Numbered from the stretch's first letter, positions 33,797 to 43,188 are shown. The stretch: DNA of 64,000 nt from Faeciplasma sp048393055 (GCA_048393055.1 DBFJJS010000016.1:109636-173635); one strand, 5' to 3'. Notes: generated by a model not told the origin, from the letters alone. Numbers and translations are program-made.

Positions 33797-35539
33797 GTGA
33801 GCAGGCTGATATCGCTTGTGCTGGCGCTTACAATATTTTTTTTCCTGACAGCATGTCGTAGTACCAGTGTAGAAGCAGGTAATAACGCTTCTATAGAGAT
33901 AGAAACATATGTCACACAGCAGACACAAGCGCCGACGGCATCATCGCCTGACACGAGTTATTATTACCAGACACAGGTGCAGACTCAGGCTACAACTAAT
34001 ACAACCACCATACCGGATAGCGCGCCGAATGCCGTATTGAGCGATGAGCAGACTGAGCAAACATCAGAGCCGTATACCATTACCGACTATGAAGCACTGA
34101 TGTATGCGAATGCATCGGTAAATATAAGACAGCTGCCTGACGCCGACAGTGAAAGGATAGGACATATAGACGAAGGCGAGGAGGTATTGGTAACAGGCAT
34201 AGTTTCAAATGGATGGTACAGGGTAAGAATAGAAGGCAGCGAGTACTATATTAACGGTAGATACCTGTCAGATTATTACGAAGCGGATATTGAAAACGAA
34301 TATACCGTTTCCGCTCGCGATGACGAAGAGGAAAATACGACGACCGCCACTGAGCCGGTAACGTCTGCCACTGAGGAATCGGAGGAAGAAGTAATTGTAA
34401 TAGATGAGGTAGAGCTCCCTGACAATGTGGCAGGTGTAAATAAATACACTGCTCTTAATTACGATACGCAAAAGGCTGTGTGGTTTGCGTATCTTGATTT
34501 GGATACCATGCTTGCCAACGCAACCAAGACAAGCTTTAAGGAGGCAATACGCGAAGCTTTTATAAACGTGGCGTCGATTGGCTGCAATACTGTATACGTT
34601 CATGTGAGAGCGTTCGGGGACGCATATTACTATTCAAACTATTATCCTTTTGCGGCGTCGTATTCCGGAACGCTTGGCATGGCTCCTGACTTTGACCCGC
34701 TTGAGATAATGATAGACGAGGCTCACAGCCTGGGTCTGTCTTTCCATGCGTGGATTAATCCGATGAGGACGGCCAATGAAAGGCGCTTTGAGGAGATGAG
34801 CGACAGCTATATACTTAAAAGGTGGTATAACTCAGAGACTACTAACGGAACGTATCTTGTTTATGACGACGAGGGAGGGTATTATTGGCTCAGCCCCGCA
34901 TATACTGCTGTCCGTGAGCTTATATGTGCGGGAATAGCGGAAATCGTTGCAAATTATGATGTAGACGGCATTCATATTGACGATTATTTTTATCCTACTA
35001 CTGACGAGTCGTTTGACGAGGCGGCGTTTGAAGCATCAGGATACAGCGATCTTGCTGCATGGCGGAGAGAAACTGTCAGCCAGCTTGTAAAGGATATATA
35101 CAGCACGGTAAAATCATGCAATGAAAGCGTATTATTCGGAGTTTCGCCGCAGGGAAATATAAGCAACAATTTAAACAAGCTTTACGCTGACGTCGAACGC
35201 TGGTGCGCGTATGACGGGTATCTTGATTATATCGTTCCGCAGATTTACTATGGATACAGCGGTTCGCTCCCATTTGACGAAGCGGCAAATATGTGGAAGC
35301 AGCTTGTCACAAATCCGAATGTTGACCTCATATGCGGTATTGCGGCTTATAAGGTAGGAACGACTACCGAATGGAGCAGCGGTCGAATGCTTTCCGGTCA
35401 GACCGAAGAGGCAAGGGCGTTAGGCTACGATGGGTGCGCGTATTACAGGTACAGCTCGCTGTTTACAAGCGGCTCTGATGTTTCCGCGCTTATAACAAGT
35501 GAAATTTCAGGTCTAATTTCTGCTATCGCTTTCTTTTAG
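33797..35539 (+). CDS. GHL10 (DUF187) glycosyl-hydrolase-like lipoprotein with SH3 domain
   Basis: The 580-residue protein has a lipoprotein signal with lipobox LTAC (Cys20) and a Thr/Gln-rich linker (about 25-90). A bacterial SH3 domain follows (about 95-155; NIRQLPDADSERIG, WYRVR). The rest is a GHL10 TIM-barrel (about 215-570). Its strand-end motif DGIHIDDYFYP (about 390-400) keeps the expected catalytic acids, and HAWINPMR and QIYYGY are also family motifs. DigH (YddW) of E. coli, in this family, cleaves peptidoglycan strands stripped of peptides. GTG start with GGAGGT. The next gene, an amidase fusion, begins 20 bases later. Confidence 0.85.
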   Translation: MSRLISLVLALTIFFFLTACRSTSVEAGNNASIEIETYVTQQTQAPTASSPDTSYYYQTQVQTQATTNTTTIPDSAPNAVLSDEQTEQTSEPYTITDYEALMYANASVNIRQLPDADSERIGHIDEGEEVLVTGIVSNGWYRVRIEGSEYYINGRYLSDYYEADIENEYTVSARDDEEENTTTATEPVTSATEESEEEVIVIDEVELPDNVAGVNKYTALNYDTQKAVWFAYLDLDTMLANATKTSFKEAIREAFINVASIGCNTVYVHVRAFGDAYYYSNYYPFAASYSGTLGMAPDFDPLEIMIDEAHSLGLSFHAWINPMRTANERRFEEMSDSYILKRWYNSETTNGTYLVYDDEGGYYWLSPAYTAVRELICAGIAEIVANYDVDGIHIDDYFYPTTDESFDEAAFEASGYSDLAAWRRETVSQLVKDIYSTVKSCNESVLFGVSPQGNISNNLNKLYADVERWCAYDGYLDYIVPQIYYGYSGSLPFDEAANMWKQLVTNPNVDLICGIAAYKVGTTTEWSSGRMLSGQTEEARALGYDGCAYYRYSSLFTSGSDVSALITSEISGLISAIAFF

Positions 35540-35559
35540 GTGAACAAAAAGGAGTTCTC

Positions 35560-38490
35560 ATGCACGTTAAAATAAAAAAGCTGATTAGTTTTCTGCTGAT
35601 ATTTTTGTTTGCGTTCAGCACCGCTCTGCCTGAGAGCATAATAGCATATGCGCAGGAGAACTCGGAGTCAGACTCTCAGTCTTCACAGATATCCACGGGG
35701 ATTCCTGCCGACGCTTACAGCTACGCTTTCCCTGATAATATGAAAGCGACTAACATTACTATAGGCTATGACTTTTTCAAAGATATCAATCAGTCCGCCG
35801 ACGTTACCCAGAGCGAAATATCTGAGATAATGTCCAACCTTGAGAGCTACGGGCTTAATTCCATCATAATTAATACCAGCTATAACGGCGTTGTATACTA
35901 CGAGATAGATGCGAAGGTATACCAAAACGGTTCTCCGCTTGACATGCTGATCGAGGCTGCAAGGGACAGAAACTTTTATGTATACATATCGTTCGACCTT
36001 GACGACGCAATTCAATCAAAAGATATTGAGGAGCTGAATGCAGAAATAGATTACCTGTCGCAATGCGCCCACAAGCTTACTAATAAGTATCTTATAGACG
36101 GCATTGTGCTAAGCGGATATTACGCGTCAAACGATGAGGGCAGCTATGAAGACTACATTATAAACGGTTCCGGCATAGGCTATGAAAACTGGCTCAGGGA
36201 TAAGAGCGGATATATATTCAGGCTTGTAAGCGACGCTATACATTCGACAAACAACACCATAGCCGTAGGAATTGCAATAGAAAACGCGTGGCTTAACGCC
36301 TCAACCAACGAGCTTGGCTCTGACACGGAGGACGACTTTGAGGCTCTTACAGACGGATATTCAGACACTAAGTCATATATAGAAAACGGATATGCCGATT
36401 TTATGATTGTAACCTGCTACGGCGGTCTTGAGTCGGTCGAATTGAATTTTGTCAGCATAATATCCTGGTGGGACGAGCTTGCGCAGTCGGCGGGTATACC
36501 GATGTTTATCAGCCATGCCAACGAGAGGATAAGTACGTCTGATTCTTCGTGGGCGGCCGACCAGATACTTAAGCAGCTTGAGGAATGCAGAAATTACGCA
36601 TCCTATCGGGGAAGCGTTTTCCGCTCATATGAGTCTCTGAAGGAAAACGTAGGCACAAGCACGGACGCTCTGCGAAGATATTTTGACGGGCTCATAGACA
36701 CCAACTCTTTATATACCGAGCTCTCAATGGTATTGCCGAGACAGAACGATTACACCACCTATGAGCCTACAGTTAAATTCCAGGGCTCGTTCGATTCCAA
36801 TTTTGATGTCTACTTCAACGGTGAGAAAATAAACCTCAATGAAGCCGGAAACTTCTATTTTGAAGAGGATCTTGAGGTGGGCATGAACATCTTTACGTTC
36901 CAGAACAAGGCTAATACCGCAACTTATAAAATCATGAGAAGAGTCAAGGTTCTGCAATCCTGCGAGCCTGAAGAGGGAACTGAGCTCAGGGTTGAAGGAA
37001 CTACGAGGATTTCTGTGAGCGTGGTAGCTTACTCCGGCTCGGAGGTCACCGCGACATTAAACGGCGAAACCATAAGGCTTACCGAGGGTGAAGTAAATCC
37101 TGATGAGCTGGGCTCAAACACCAACTATGCGTTGTTTACCGGGTATTTCGTCGCTCCGGAGGGAATAGTCGGCGAGGAACAGGATTTAGGCAGCATAGTA
37201 ATAGACGGAAACTACATGGATATATGCTATGAGTCTATGAACGGTGCAAGAGTAATCGTAAACGCTGTATCGCCTACCGCTGAAAGGGCTCAGCTCGTAG
37301 TTGTAAAAGAGGACAACACTCCTACATTTGATTACTATACTACTGGCAATGTCGCAACTCCCACTTCAACGCGTCTGCCCGCCGGAACAATAGACATTCT
37401 TGTAAACGAGGTAACATATAACGTTTCATACAGAGGCGTAAGTCAGTCTGTCAGGTACTATCTGACAGCATCCGGCCGTAGGATAATGGCGTCTGACTGC
37501 GAGCTTATAGACGGTTATACGATTGTGGATAACACCGCCACCGTACTGGGCTCATATGTAAGCGATACTGACACCATTATAAGCCTTAATCTAAACTATC
37601 AAACGCCGTTTTCGATATCTTATTCGCCGCAGCCGTATGACGATGAGAACAGCAGCTATTATTCCGTCAGCAGCTTTGAGCCGGAATATGTGCTGATAAC
37701 ATTCGATTATCTATCCAACAGCGCAGGACTTCCGCAGTTCAGCTCGGATTCGCTGTTCAGCGACGCTGAGTGGAGGTATGTAAGCGTTGACGGCGAGCAA
37801 AAGCTTCAGCTAAGGCTTAGGCTTAGAAAGCCCGGAGTCTTTGCAGGGTATTCTTCAAGCTATGATGGAAACGGCAATTTGACCCTCCGATTCAACGGGT
37901 ACCGATCAAGCATATACGGCGCGGTCATTGTTATTGATCCCGGACACGGTTACAATACAAGCGCCAGCGTGTTTGACCCGGGAGCGGTAGGGCATGTTCT
38001 TGAACAGAGCATAAATATCGCTCTGTCAAGAGCTCTTACAGAGAGTCTTCAGGCTGCCGGCGCGATAGTTTACATGCTTCCTACCGACACTACCTATATC
38101 AATTTGTATGACCGTTCAGAATACGCAAGGCAGTATAATCCCGACATGTATATAGCCATCCATTGTAACAGCGTTTCAAAGGGAGAGGGCGTAAAAGGCG
38201 TAGAAGCGTATTACTTTACGCCGTTCTCTCAGCCGCTTGCAAGTCTTGTATCTGAAAAAATGGCGGATTACTACAGGGATTACGTCTATCAGGACGGAAA
38301 AAACAGAAACAGAGGGGCAAAATACAATTACTTTGCCGTTACTCTTGAACAGGAATTTCCATCTATACTTGTAGAATCGGGATTTATTACCGATTACGAG
38401 GAAGCGATGGCGTTAAACGACCCCGACGTTCAAAGGGGTCTTGCGGGCGCAATAACGGATGCCGTCATTGAGTACTTTGAAAGAAATTAA
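35560..38490 (+). CDS. Secreted GHL-like barrel plus N-acetylmuramoyl-L-alanine amidase fusion
   Basis: The 976-residue exported protein has a signal peptide (residues 1-31), a GHL10-like barrel (about 45-370), beta-rich repeats with Ig-like character (about 390-770), and a C-terminal Amidase_3 domain (about 788-970). The amidase has all zinc and catalytic residues: DPGHG, LEQSIN, AIHCNS and VESGF. It cuts peptides from muramic acid. In the barrel, the place of the catalytic motif reads IDGIVLSGYY (about 178-187), so the two acids seem lost. It forms an apparent operon with the intact GHL10 lipoprotein. Confidence 0.88.
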   Translation: MHVKIKKLISFLLIFLFAFSTALPESIIAYAQENSESDSQSSQISTGIPADAYSYAFPDNMKATNITIGYDFFKDINQSADVTQSEISEIMSNLESYGLNSIIINTSYNGVVYYEIDAKVYQNGSPLDMLIEAARDRNFYVYISFDLDDAIQSKDIEELNAEIDYLSQCAHKLTNKYLIDGIVLSGYYASNDEGSYEDYIINGSGIGYENWLRDKSGYIFRLVSDAIHSTNNTIAVGIAIENAWLNASTNELGSDTEDDFEALTDGYSDTKSYIENGYADFMIVTCYGGLESVELNFVSIISWWDELAQSAGIPMFISHANERISTSDSSWAADQILKQLEECRNYASYRGSVFRSYESLKENVGTSTDALRRYFDGLIDTNSLYTELSMVLPRQNDYTTYEPTVKFQGSFDSNFDVYFNGEKINLNEAGNFYFEEDLEVGMNIFTFQNKANTATYKIMRRVKVLQSCEPEEGTELRVEGTTRISVSVVAYSGSEVTATLNGETIRLTEGEVNPDELGSNTNYALFTGYFVAPEGIVGEEQDLGSIVIDGNYMDICYESMNGARVIVNAVSPTAERAQLVVVKEDNTPTFDYYTTGNVATPTSTRLPAGTIDILVNEVTYNVSYRGVSQSVRYYLTASGRRIMASDCELIDGYTIVDNTATVLGSYVSDTDTIISLNLNYQTPFSISYSPQPYDDENSSYYSVSSFEPEYVLITFDYLSNSAGLPQFSSDSLFSDAEWRYVSVDGEQKLQLRLRLRKPGVFAGYSSSYDGNGNLTLRFNGYRSSIYGAVIVIDPGHGYNTSASVFDPGAVGHVLEQSINIALSRALTESLQAAGAIVYMLPTDTTYINLYDRSEYARQYNPDMYIAIHCNSVSKGEGVKGVEAYYFTPFSQPLASLVSEKMADYYRDYVYQDGKNRNRGAKYNYFAVTLEQEFPSILVESGFITDYEEAMALNDPDVQRGLAGAITDAVIEYFERN

Positions 38491-38523
38491 ATATTTATTT
38501 TATGAAATACTGGGAGGAATAAC

Positions 38524-39372
38524 GTGTTTAAGATTTTAAAAAAGCGAGAGCTAAACGAACAGGTGACTCTTATGGAGATAGACGCGCCGCTTATCGCAAA
38601 AAAAGCCAGGGCAGGTCAGTTTATTATATTCCGCACGGATGAAATGGGCGAACGCATACCGCTTACCATTGCCGATTATGACAGAGAAAAAGGAACTATT
38701 ACAATCATATTTCAAAAAGTGGGCAAGTCCACTATGCAGCTTGGCTCAATGAGCGAAGGAGACTGTATACTTGACGTTGTAGGCCCGCTTGGAATGCCTA
38801 CTCACTTTGATGAAGGTATAAAAAAAGCTGCTGTAATAGGCGGAGGAGTCGGATGTGCAATCGCATATCCTCAGGCTAAGGCTCTTCACGGAATGGGCGT
38901 AGACGTTGACGTTATTGCAGGATTTAGAAACAAGGATATCGTTATATTAGAAGATGAAATGCGCGCAGTGTCGTCAAACCTGTATGTTACCACGGACGAC
39001 GGTTCTTACGGAACAAAGGGCTTTGTGACAAATAAGCTCAAGGAGCTTATCGACAGCGGAGCTGAGTATGATTTGGTAATTGCAATAGGTCCCGTTCCAA
39101 TGATGAAGTTTGTCTGTGAGGTAACAAAGCCCTATAATATCAAGACAATAGTATCCTTGAATCCTATTATGATAGACGGAACAGGAATGTGCGGAGGCTG
39201 CCGCGTTACGGTAGGAGGAAAGACAAAATATGCATGTGTAGACGGTCCTGATTTCGACGGCTTTGAGGTAGATTTTGACGAGCTGATAAGAAGAAATGCC
39301 GCGTACAAAGATCAGGAGACCGAGGGTAGAAAGCATGTTTGCAGGTTGACCGGAGGTGTAAGAAATGCCTAA
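38524..39372 (+). CDS. NfnA-type FAD/NAD-binding subunit (SudB/PyrK-like)
   Basis: The 282-residue ferredoxin-reductase-like flavoprotein has an FAD domain (ERIPLTIADYD), an NAD(P)-binding site (AAVIGGGVGCAIAYPQAKAL) and a C-terminal [2Fe-2S]-type Cys cluster (GTGMCGGCRVTVGGKTKYAC). With the overlapping next gene it matches NfnAB, the electron-bifurcating NADH-dependent reduced ferredoxin:NADP+ oxidoreductase. It is also close to sulfide dehydrogenase SudBA. No pyrD is nearby, so PyrK is unlikely. GGGAGG precedes the GTG start. Confidence 0.9.
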   Translation: MFKILKKRELNEQVTLMEIDAPLIAKKARAGQFIIFRTDEMGERIPLTIADYDREKGTITIIFQKVGKSTMQLGSMSEGDCILDVVGPLGMPTHFDEGIKKAAVIGGGVGCAIAYPQAKALHGMGVDVDVIAGFRNKDIVILEDEMRAVSSNLYVTTDDGSYGTKGFVTNKLKELIDSGAEYDLVIAIGPVPMMKFVCEVTKPYNIKTIVSLNPIMIDGTGMCGGCRVTVGGKTKYACVDGPDFDGFEVDFDELIRRNAAYKDQETEGRKHVCRLTGGVRNA

Positions 39373-40747
39373 TATGCAAAGCACAAAAACGCCGATAAAG
39401 GAGCAAGATCCGAAGGTAAGGGCAAGAAACTTTAAAGAGGTCTGCGAGGGTTATACGAGGGAAGAGGCCATAAACGAAGCAAACAGATGTCTCAACTGCA
39501 AGAACAAGCCATGCGTAAACGGCTGCCCTGTTGGGGTAATGATTCCCGAGTTCATATCAAAAGTAAAAGAAGGCGATTTTGAGGAAGCTTATAAAATCAT
39601 CACTGCAACGAACGGTCTTCCAGCGGTTTGCGGAAGAGTGTGCCCGCAGGAAAACCAGTGCGAGGGCAAATGCGTAAGAGGAATAAAAGGCGAGCCTGTG
39701 GGAATAGGGCGCCTGGAGCGCTTCTGCGCCGATTACATGGCCGATAAGGAAATAGAATATGCAAAGCCGGAGCCAAACGGAATAAAGATAGCAGTTATAG
39801 GCTCAGGACCGTCGGGACTTACCTGTGCGGCTGATCTTGCGAAGCTTGGTTATTCGGTAACGATTTTTGAGGCGTTTCACACTGCCGGAGGAGTACTGAT
39901 GTACGGCATTCCCGAATTCAGGCTTCCAAAATCGATAGTCCAGCATGAGATAAATAATCTTAAAAAGCTTGGCGTTGAGATCAAGATGGATATGGTAATA
40001 GGAAAGGTGCTTTCCGTTGACGAGATACTTCAGATGGGCTATAAAGCCGTATTTATCGGTTCAGGCGCAGGTCTTCCCAACTTTATGGGAATTAAAGGCG
40101 AGAGCCTTGTCGGAGTATTCTCGGCTAACGAGTATCTGACAAGAATAAATCTTATGAAGGCATATCTTGACGAGTACGACACACCGGTAAAAAAATACAG
40201 TTCAATCGCGGTCGTAGGCGGCGGAAACGTGGCGATGGATGCCGCAAGATGCGCTATGAGACTCGGAGCTGAGCATGTTTACATAATTTATCGCCGTTCT
40301 GAAGCTGAAATGCCTGCAAGACGCGAAGAGGTTCACCATGCCAAGGAGGAGGGGATAGAATTTATGTTCCTGACCAATCCTTTGGAAATACTCGGCGACG
40401 AAAACGGATGTGTAAACGGAATCAAATGCATAAAAATGGAGCTCGGCGAGACTGGTGCAGATGGCAGGCGTTCTGTTAAGGCCATACCCGATTCAGAGCA
40501 TGTTATTGATATAGACGCATGCATTATGGCGATAGGAACGTCTCCAAACCCGCTTATAAGCTCTACGACAAATGGTCTTGACACCAACAGAAAAGGCTGC
40601 CTTATAGTAGACGAAAACATGCTTACGACTAAAGACGGAGTATATGCGGGAGGCGACGCCGTTACCGGCGCTGCAACCGTCATACTTGCTATGGGCGCAG
40701 GAAAAACTGCCGCAAAAGCGATTGATGAATACATAAAATCTCTTTAA
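39365..40747 (+). CDS. NfnB-type NADPH-binding flavoprotein (GltD-like)
   Basis: The 460-residue protein has an N-terminal Fer4_20 domain with two Cys clusters (CLNCKNKPCVNGCP; CGRVCPQENQCEGKC) for 4Fe-4S centres. An FAD Rossmann site (IAVIGSGPSGLTCAADLAK, about 138-156) and a second NAD(P) site (IAVVGGGNVAMDAARCA) follow. It ends with GVYAGGDAVTGAATV. It overlaps the NfnA-like gene by 8 bases. The same fold serves as glutamate synthase small subunit, but without a large subunit nearby the NfnAB call is better. It would balance ferredoxin, NADH and NADPH in an anaerobe. Confidence 0.92.
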   Translation: MPNMQSTKTPIKEQDPKVRARNFKEVCEGYTREEAINEANRCLNCKNKPCVNGCPVGVMIPEFISKVKEGDFEEAYKIITATNGLPAVCGRVCPQENQCEGKCVRGIKGEPVGIGRLERFCADYMADKEIEYAKPEPNGIKIAVIGSGPSGLTCAADLAKLGYSVTIFEAFHTAGGVLMYGIPEFRLPKSIVQHEINNLKKLGVEIKMDMVIGKVLSVDEILQMGYKAVFIGSGAGLPNFMGIKGESLVGVFSANEYLTRINLMKAYLDEYDTPVKKYSSIAVVGGGNVAMDAARCAMRLGAEHVYIIYRRSEAEMPARREEVHHAKEEGIEFMFLTNPLEILGDENGCVNGIKCIKMELGETGADGRRSVKAIPDSEHVIDIDACIMAIGTSPNPLISSTTNGLDTNRKGCLIVDENMLTTKDGVYAGGDAVTGAATVILAMGAGKTAAKAIDEYIKSL

Positions 40748-40750
40748 AGG

Positions 40751-40779
40751 TTGAAATTCAGGTTTTCATATGATATACT
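40751..40779 (+). promoter_or_regulatory. SigA promoter of yajC
   Basis: TTGAAA (40751-40756), a 17-bp spacer and TATACT (40774-40779) start right after the nfnB stop codon. Confidence 0.65.
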
Positions 40780-40783
40780 CTTT

Positions 40784-40801
40784 CATATGTAATAACATAT
40801 G
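40784..40801 (+). promoter_or_regulatory. CATATGT hairpin at the yajC transcription start
   Basis: CATATGT and ACATATG form a perfect 7-bp inverted repeat with a 4-base centre, at about +1 to +17 of the yajC promoter. It could be an operator or a 5' stem-loop. Confidence 0.4.
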
Positions 40802-40830
40802 TTATAAAATTTATCTCGGAGGACGTTAAT

Positions 40831-41244
40831 ATGCTACCATTTGTTACACTTATGACTGGAAATACGGCTTCGTCAGCCGCTTCTACCGGCTGGATGTCAA
40901 TAATTTGGCTTGTAATCTTAATTGTTGCATTTTACTTTATACTTATCAGACCTCAGCGCAAAAAGGAGAAGAAAGACGCTGAGATGAGAAAGAATATCCA
41001 AATCGGTGACGAGATAGTCACTGCCGGAGGAATTGTTGGAATAGTATGCAAGCTTGAAGAGGATACTCTCGTAATCGAGACCGGAGGCGACAGGAGCAAG
41101 CTTAGGATTAGGCGCTGGGCTGTTTCACAGAATATTGATGCTGAAAAGGAAGCGTCGGCAGCAGCTGCTGCGGCTAAGGAGGCTAAGGAAGCCAAAAAGT
41201 CTAAAAAGGATTTTGAAGAGGCAGAAATCGAAAAGAAGGACTAA
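40831..41244 (+). CDS. yajC: Preprotein translocase subunit YajC
   Basis: The 137-residue protein has one transmembrane segment (residues about 22-42), then FILIRPQRKKEKKD and GDEIVTAGGIVGIV, the YajC core. A long Ala/Lys/Glu-rich tail (about 108-137) is variable in the family. YajC associates with SecDF. No secD or secF genes follow here; a hairpin terminator and a small membrane protein do. GGAGGAC precedes the ATG. Confidence 0.93.
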   Translation: MLPFVTLMTGNTASSAASTGWMSIIWLVILIVAFYFILIRPQRKKEKKDAEMRKNIQIGDEIVTAGGIVGIVCKLEEDTLVIETGGDRSKLRIRRWAVSQNIDAEKEASAAAAAAKEAKEAKKSKKDFEEAEIEKKD

Positions 41245-41267
41245 CTTTAATTTGATTCTATTATTTC

Positions 41268-41312
41268 ATCCCCTTGAATACTGTATATAAAACAGTGTTC
41301 GAGGGGATTTTT
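41268..41312 (+). terminator. Terminator hairpin overlapping the next gene's ribosome-binding site
   Basis: ATCCCCTTGAATACTGT pairs with ACAGTGTTCGAGGGGAT (two interruptions), followed by TTTT. The 3' arm contains GAGGGGA, the ribosome-binding site for the start codon at 41313. The hairpin would end the yajC transcript and hide the site in any read-through transcript. Confidence 0.75.
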
Positions 41313-41690
41313 ATGTCAAAATTAGATGTCAGTCATGGCCTGAAATACGGATTAGCTGCCGAAGTGGGAATGATTTTTGCAATGATATTGATAATTTCTG
41401 TTGTACTTCTTGTTTTTAATCTTTCCAAAGCAGTAATTATGATTGCTGTTGTGGTTACTCTTTTTGCGGCGTCTTATACCGGAGGATATGTGTCTACCCA
41501 AATATGCCGGCATGGTGGTCTTGTTCAGGGCTTATTATGCGGAGCAGTTTTATGTGTAATTATTTTACCGGCAAGCGTTGTATCAAACGGATATTTAAGC
41601 GGATATTGCATACTTAGGCTCATCGTATGTGTTTTGGGAGGCGCGATAGGAGGAATAAAAGGGATAAATACAAAAAAGACAAAAGAATAG
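41313..41690 (+). CDS. TIGR04086-family four-helix membrane protein
   Basis: The 125-residue protein has four hydrophobic segments (about 12-35, 40-62, 68-88 and 95-118) and a KKTKE tail. Length, topology and position after yajC fit the TIGR04086 family of uncharacterised Firmicutes membrane proteins. The ATG at 41313 uses GAGGGGA, which lies in the hairpin arm. An in-frame ATG at 41274 lies in the opposite arm and has no ribosome-binding site. The function is unknown. Confidence 0.75.
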   Translation: MSKLDVSHGLKYGLAAEVGMIFAMILIISVVLLVFNLSKAVIMIAVVVTLFAASYTGGYVSTQICRHGGLVQGLLCGAVLCVIILPASVVSNGYLSGYCILRLIVCVLGGAIGGIKGINTKKTKE

Positions 41691-41706
41691 GCAATTTTGA
41701 TTATGG

Positions 41707-41735
41707 TCATATTGTATCAACTACCCACATAAGAT
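41707..41735 (+). promoter_or_regulatory. Putative SigE promoter of the spoIIIA operon
   Basis: TCATATT (41707-41713), a 14-bp spacer and CATAAGAT (41728-41735) fit the SigE pattern (-35 ATATT, -10 CATACANT) with two -10 mismatches. spoIIIA is SigE-controlled in known spore-formers. A start near 41742 also argues for the downstream ATG at 41776. Confidence 0.55.
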
Positions 41736-41775
41736 ATTAATGGACAGGCAATACACAGCAGAAAGGATGGTTAAA

Positions 41776-42696
41776 ATGACCACAAGCATATTGGCTGCTA
41801 TAGAGCTTTTGCAGGGAGGAATAAAGAGCGCCTTTTGCAATATGGACAAGAATGACAGGGAACAAATAACAGAGATACGTTTAAGGAACGGACGACGAGT
41901 AAGCATATGTATGGGCAAAAATAATTTATTTTTAGATGAAAGCGGCAAGATATTGAACGAGCCGGACTATGCAATTACAGCTTATGAAACAGATATAGAA
42001 TATGCGTTTAAAACTGCTTTTTCTTACTCATTGCACAGCTATTCAAAGGAGCTTGCAATGGGGTACGTCACTACAAGGGGCGGTAACAGAGTAGGCGTGT
42101 GTGGTACTGCCGTTGTAGGGAGCAGCTTTAAAGACGTAGAAACTATAAAGTATGTTTCTTCAGTAAATATAAGGATTGCGCGTCAGGTAAGAGGGTTTGC
42201 AGATAAGATTTATGACGAATGTTTTTGTGGATGTGATACATATAAAATTCCGAGCATTTTGATAATAGGTCCTCCGGCATCGGGAAAAACCACTCTGCTC
42301 AGAGATTTATCAAGGCTGTTAGGCACAAGAAGCAGAATATCGCTTATCGATTCACAGAACGAAATATCCTCAACCTTCAAAAATCATCCTGAAAATGATG
42401 TAGGAGAGCTCACGGACATATTTGTCGGGTATCCAAAGCACTCTGGAATATCGAGCGCAGTACGCATTATGTCGCCTAACGCAATAATAGTTGATGAAAT
42501 CGGTACGAGAGATGAACTCGACGCCTTAGAGCTTGCATTCCACTCAGGCGTAAGTCTTATAACTGCCGTACACGGCAAAAGTTACTCAGATGCGTTGAAT
42601 AAGAGCAGTGTAAGGGCTCTTGCTGATATGGCAGACTTTGAATACGCCGTAGAACTTACAGGCGGCTACAATTACAGGATTAAGAAAATTGTTTAG
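41776..42696 (+). CDS. spoIIIAA: Stage III sporulation protein AA (secretion-type ATPase)
   Basis: The 306-residue ATPase of the type II/IV secretion superfamily has Walker A (GPPASGKTTLLRDL) and Walker B (NAIIVDEIGTRDELDA). An N-terminal domain includes RGGNRVGVCGTAV. It powers the SpoIIIA-SpoIIQ channel between mother cell and forespore. The ATG at 41776 has GAAAGGA upstream; the in-frame ATG at 41740 has none and falls at the likely transcript start. It is the first of eight spoIIIA genes. Confidence 0.95.
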   Translation: MTTSILAAIELLQGGIKSAFCNMDKNDREQITEIRLRNGRRVSICMGKNNLFLDESGKILNEPDYAITAYETDIEYAFKTAFSYSLHSYSKELAMGYVTTRGGNRVGVCGTAVVGSSFKDVETIKYVSSVNIRIARQVRGFADKIYDECFCGCDTYKIPSILIIGPPASGKTTLLRDLSRLLGTRSRISLIDSQNEISSTFKNHPENDVGELTDIFVGYPKHSGISSAVRIMSPNAIIVDEIGTRDELDALELAFHSGVSLITAVHGKSYSDALNKSSVRALADMADFEYAVELTGGYNYRIKKIV

Positions 42697-43177
42697 ATTT
42701 TTTTTATGTACAGCGGTAGTTATTTCAGCTTTTCTTATTTCACGTGAGATAATATCGCAGGATATCAGGCAGACAGAGCTTACTCGCGAGCTTGTATCGG
42801 TTGTTGACAGAATGCTTGCATTGCTAAGGTATCAATCCGCTGATGTTTATCAACTATGCTCATCCTGCTTTAAAAAAAGCGATTTATATGAAGTAAGACG
42901 GTTTATTTCCATAAACAACAGCTTCTCAGAACAGTGGAAGCAGGCATGTAAAGATGCGCTCAAGGATGCGGACAAGGATGCATACGACGAATTTTGTGGA
43001 ATTGCAGACTACCTTGGCATGTATGATCTTGAAACTCAGATGCAGCGGCTTGATTATACTGAACAGGCTTTAAGAAAAATTTACGAGGGGAAAAAGGATA
43101 ATCTTCTTAAAAAGAAAAAGCTCTGCTACAGCCTTGGAGTATTTACCGGAATAATGATTTGTATGATAGTTATATGA
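42689..43177 (+). CDS. spoIIIAB: Stage III sporulation protein AB
   Basis: The 162-residue protein has a hydrophobic segment at each end (about 3-18 and 148-162) around a helical cytoplasmic domain. It resembles type II secretion GspF-like scaffold proteins. It overlaps spoIIIAA by 8 bases. The TTG start is chosen by the AGGAT upstream and the overlap. Position in the operon fixes the identity more than sequence does. Confidence 0.88.
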   Translation: MFRFFLCTAVVISAFLISREIISQDIRQTELTRELVSVVDRMLALLRYQSADVYQLCSSCFKKSDLYEVRRFISINNSFSEQWKQACKDALKDADKDAYDEFCGIADYLGMYDLETQMQRLDYTEQALRKIYEGKKDNLLKKKKLCYSLGVFTGIMICMIVI

Positions 43178-43188
43178 GGTAACTTGGT

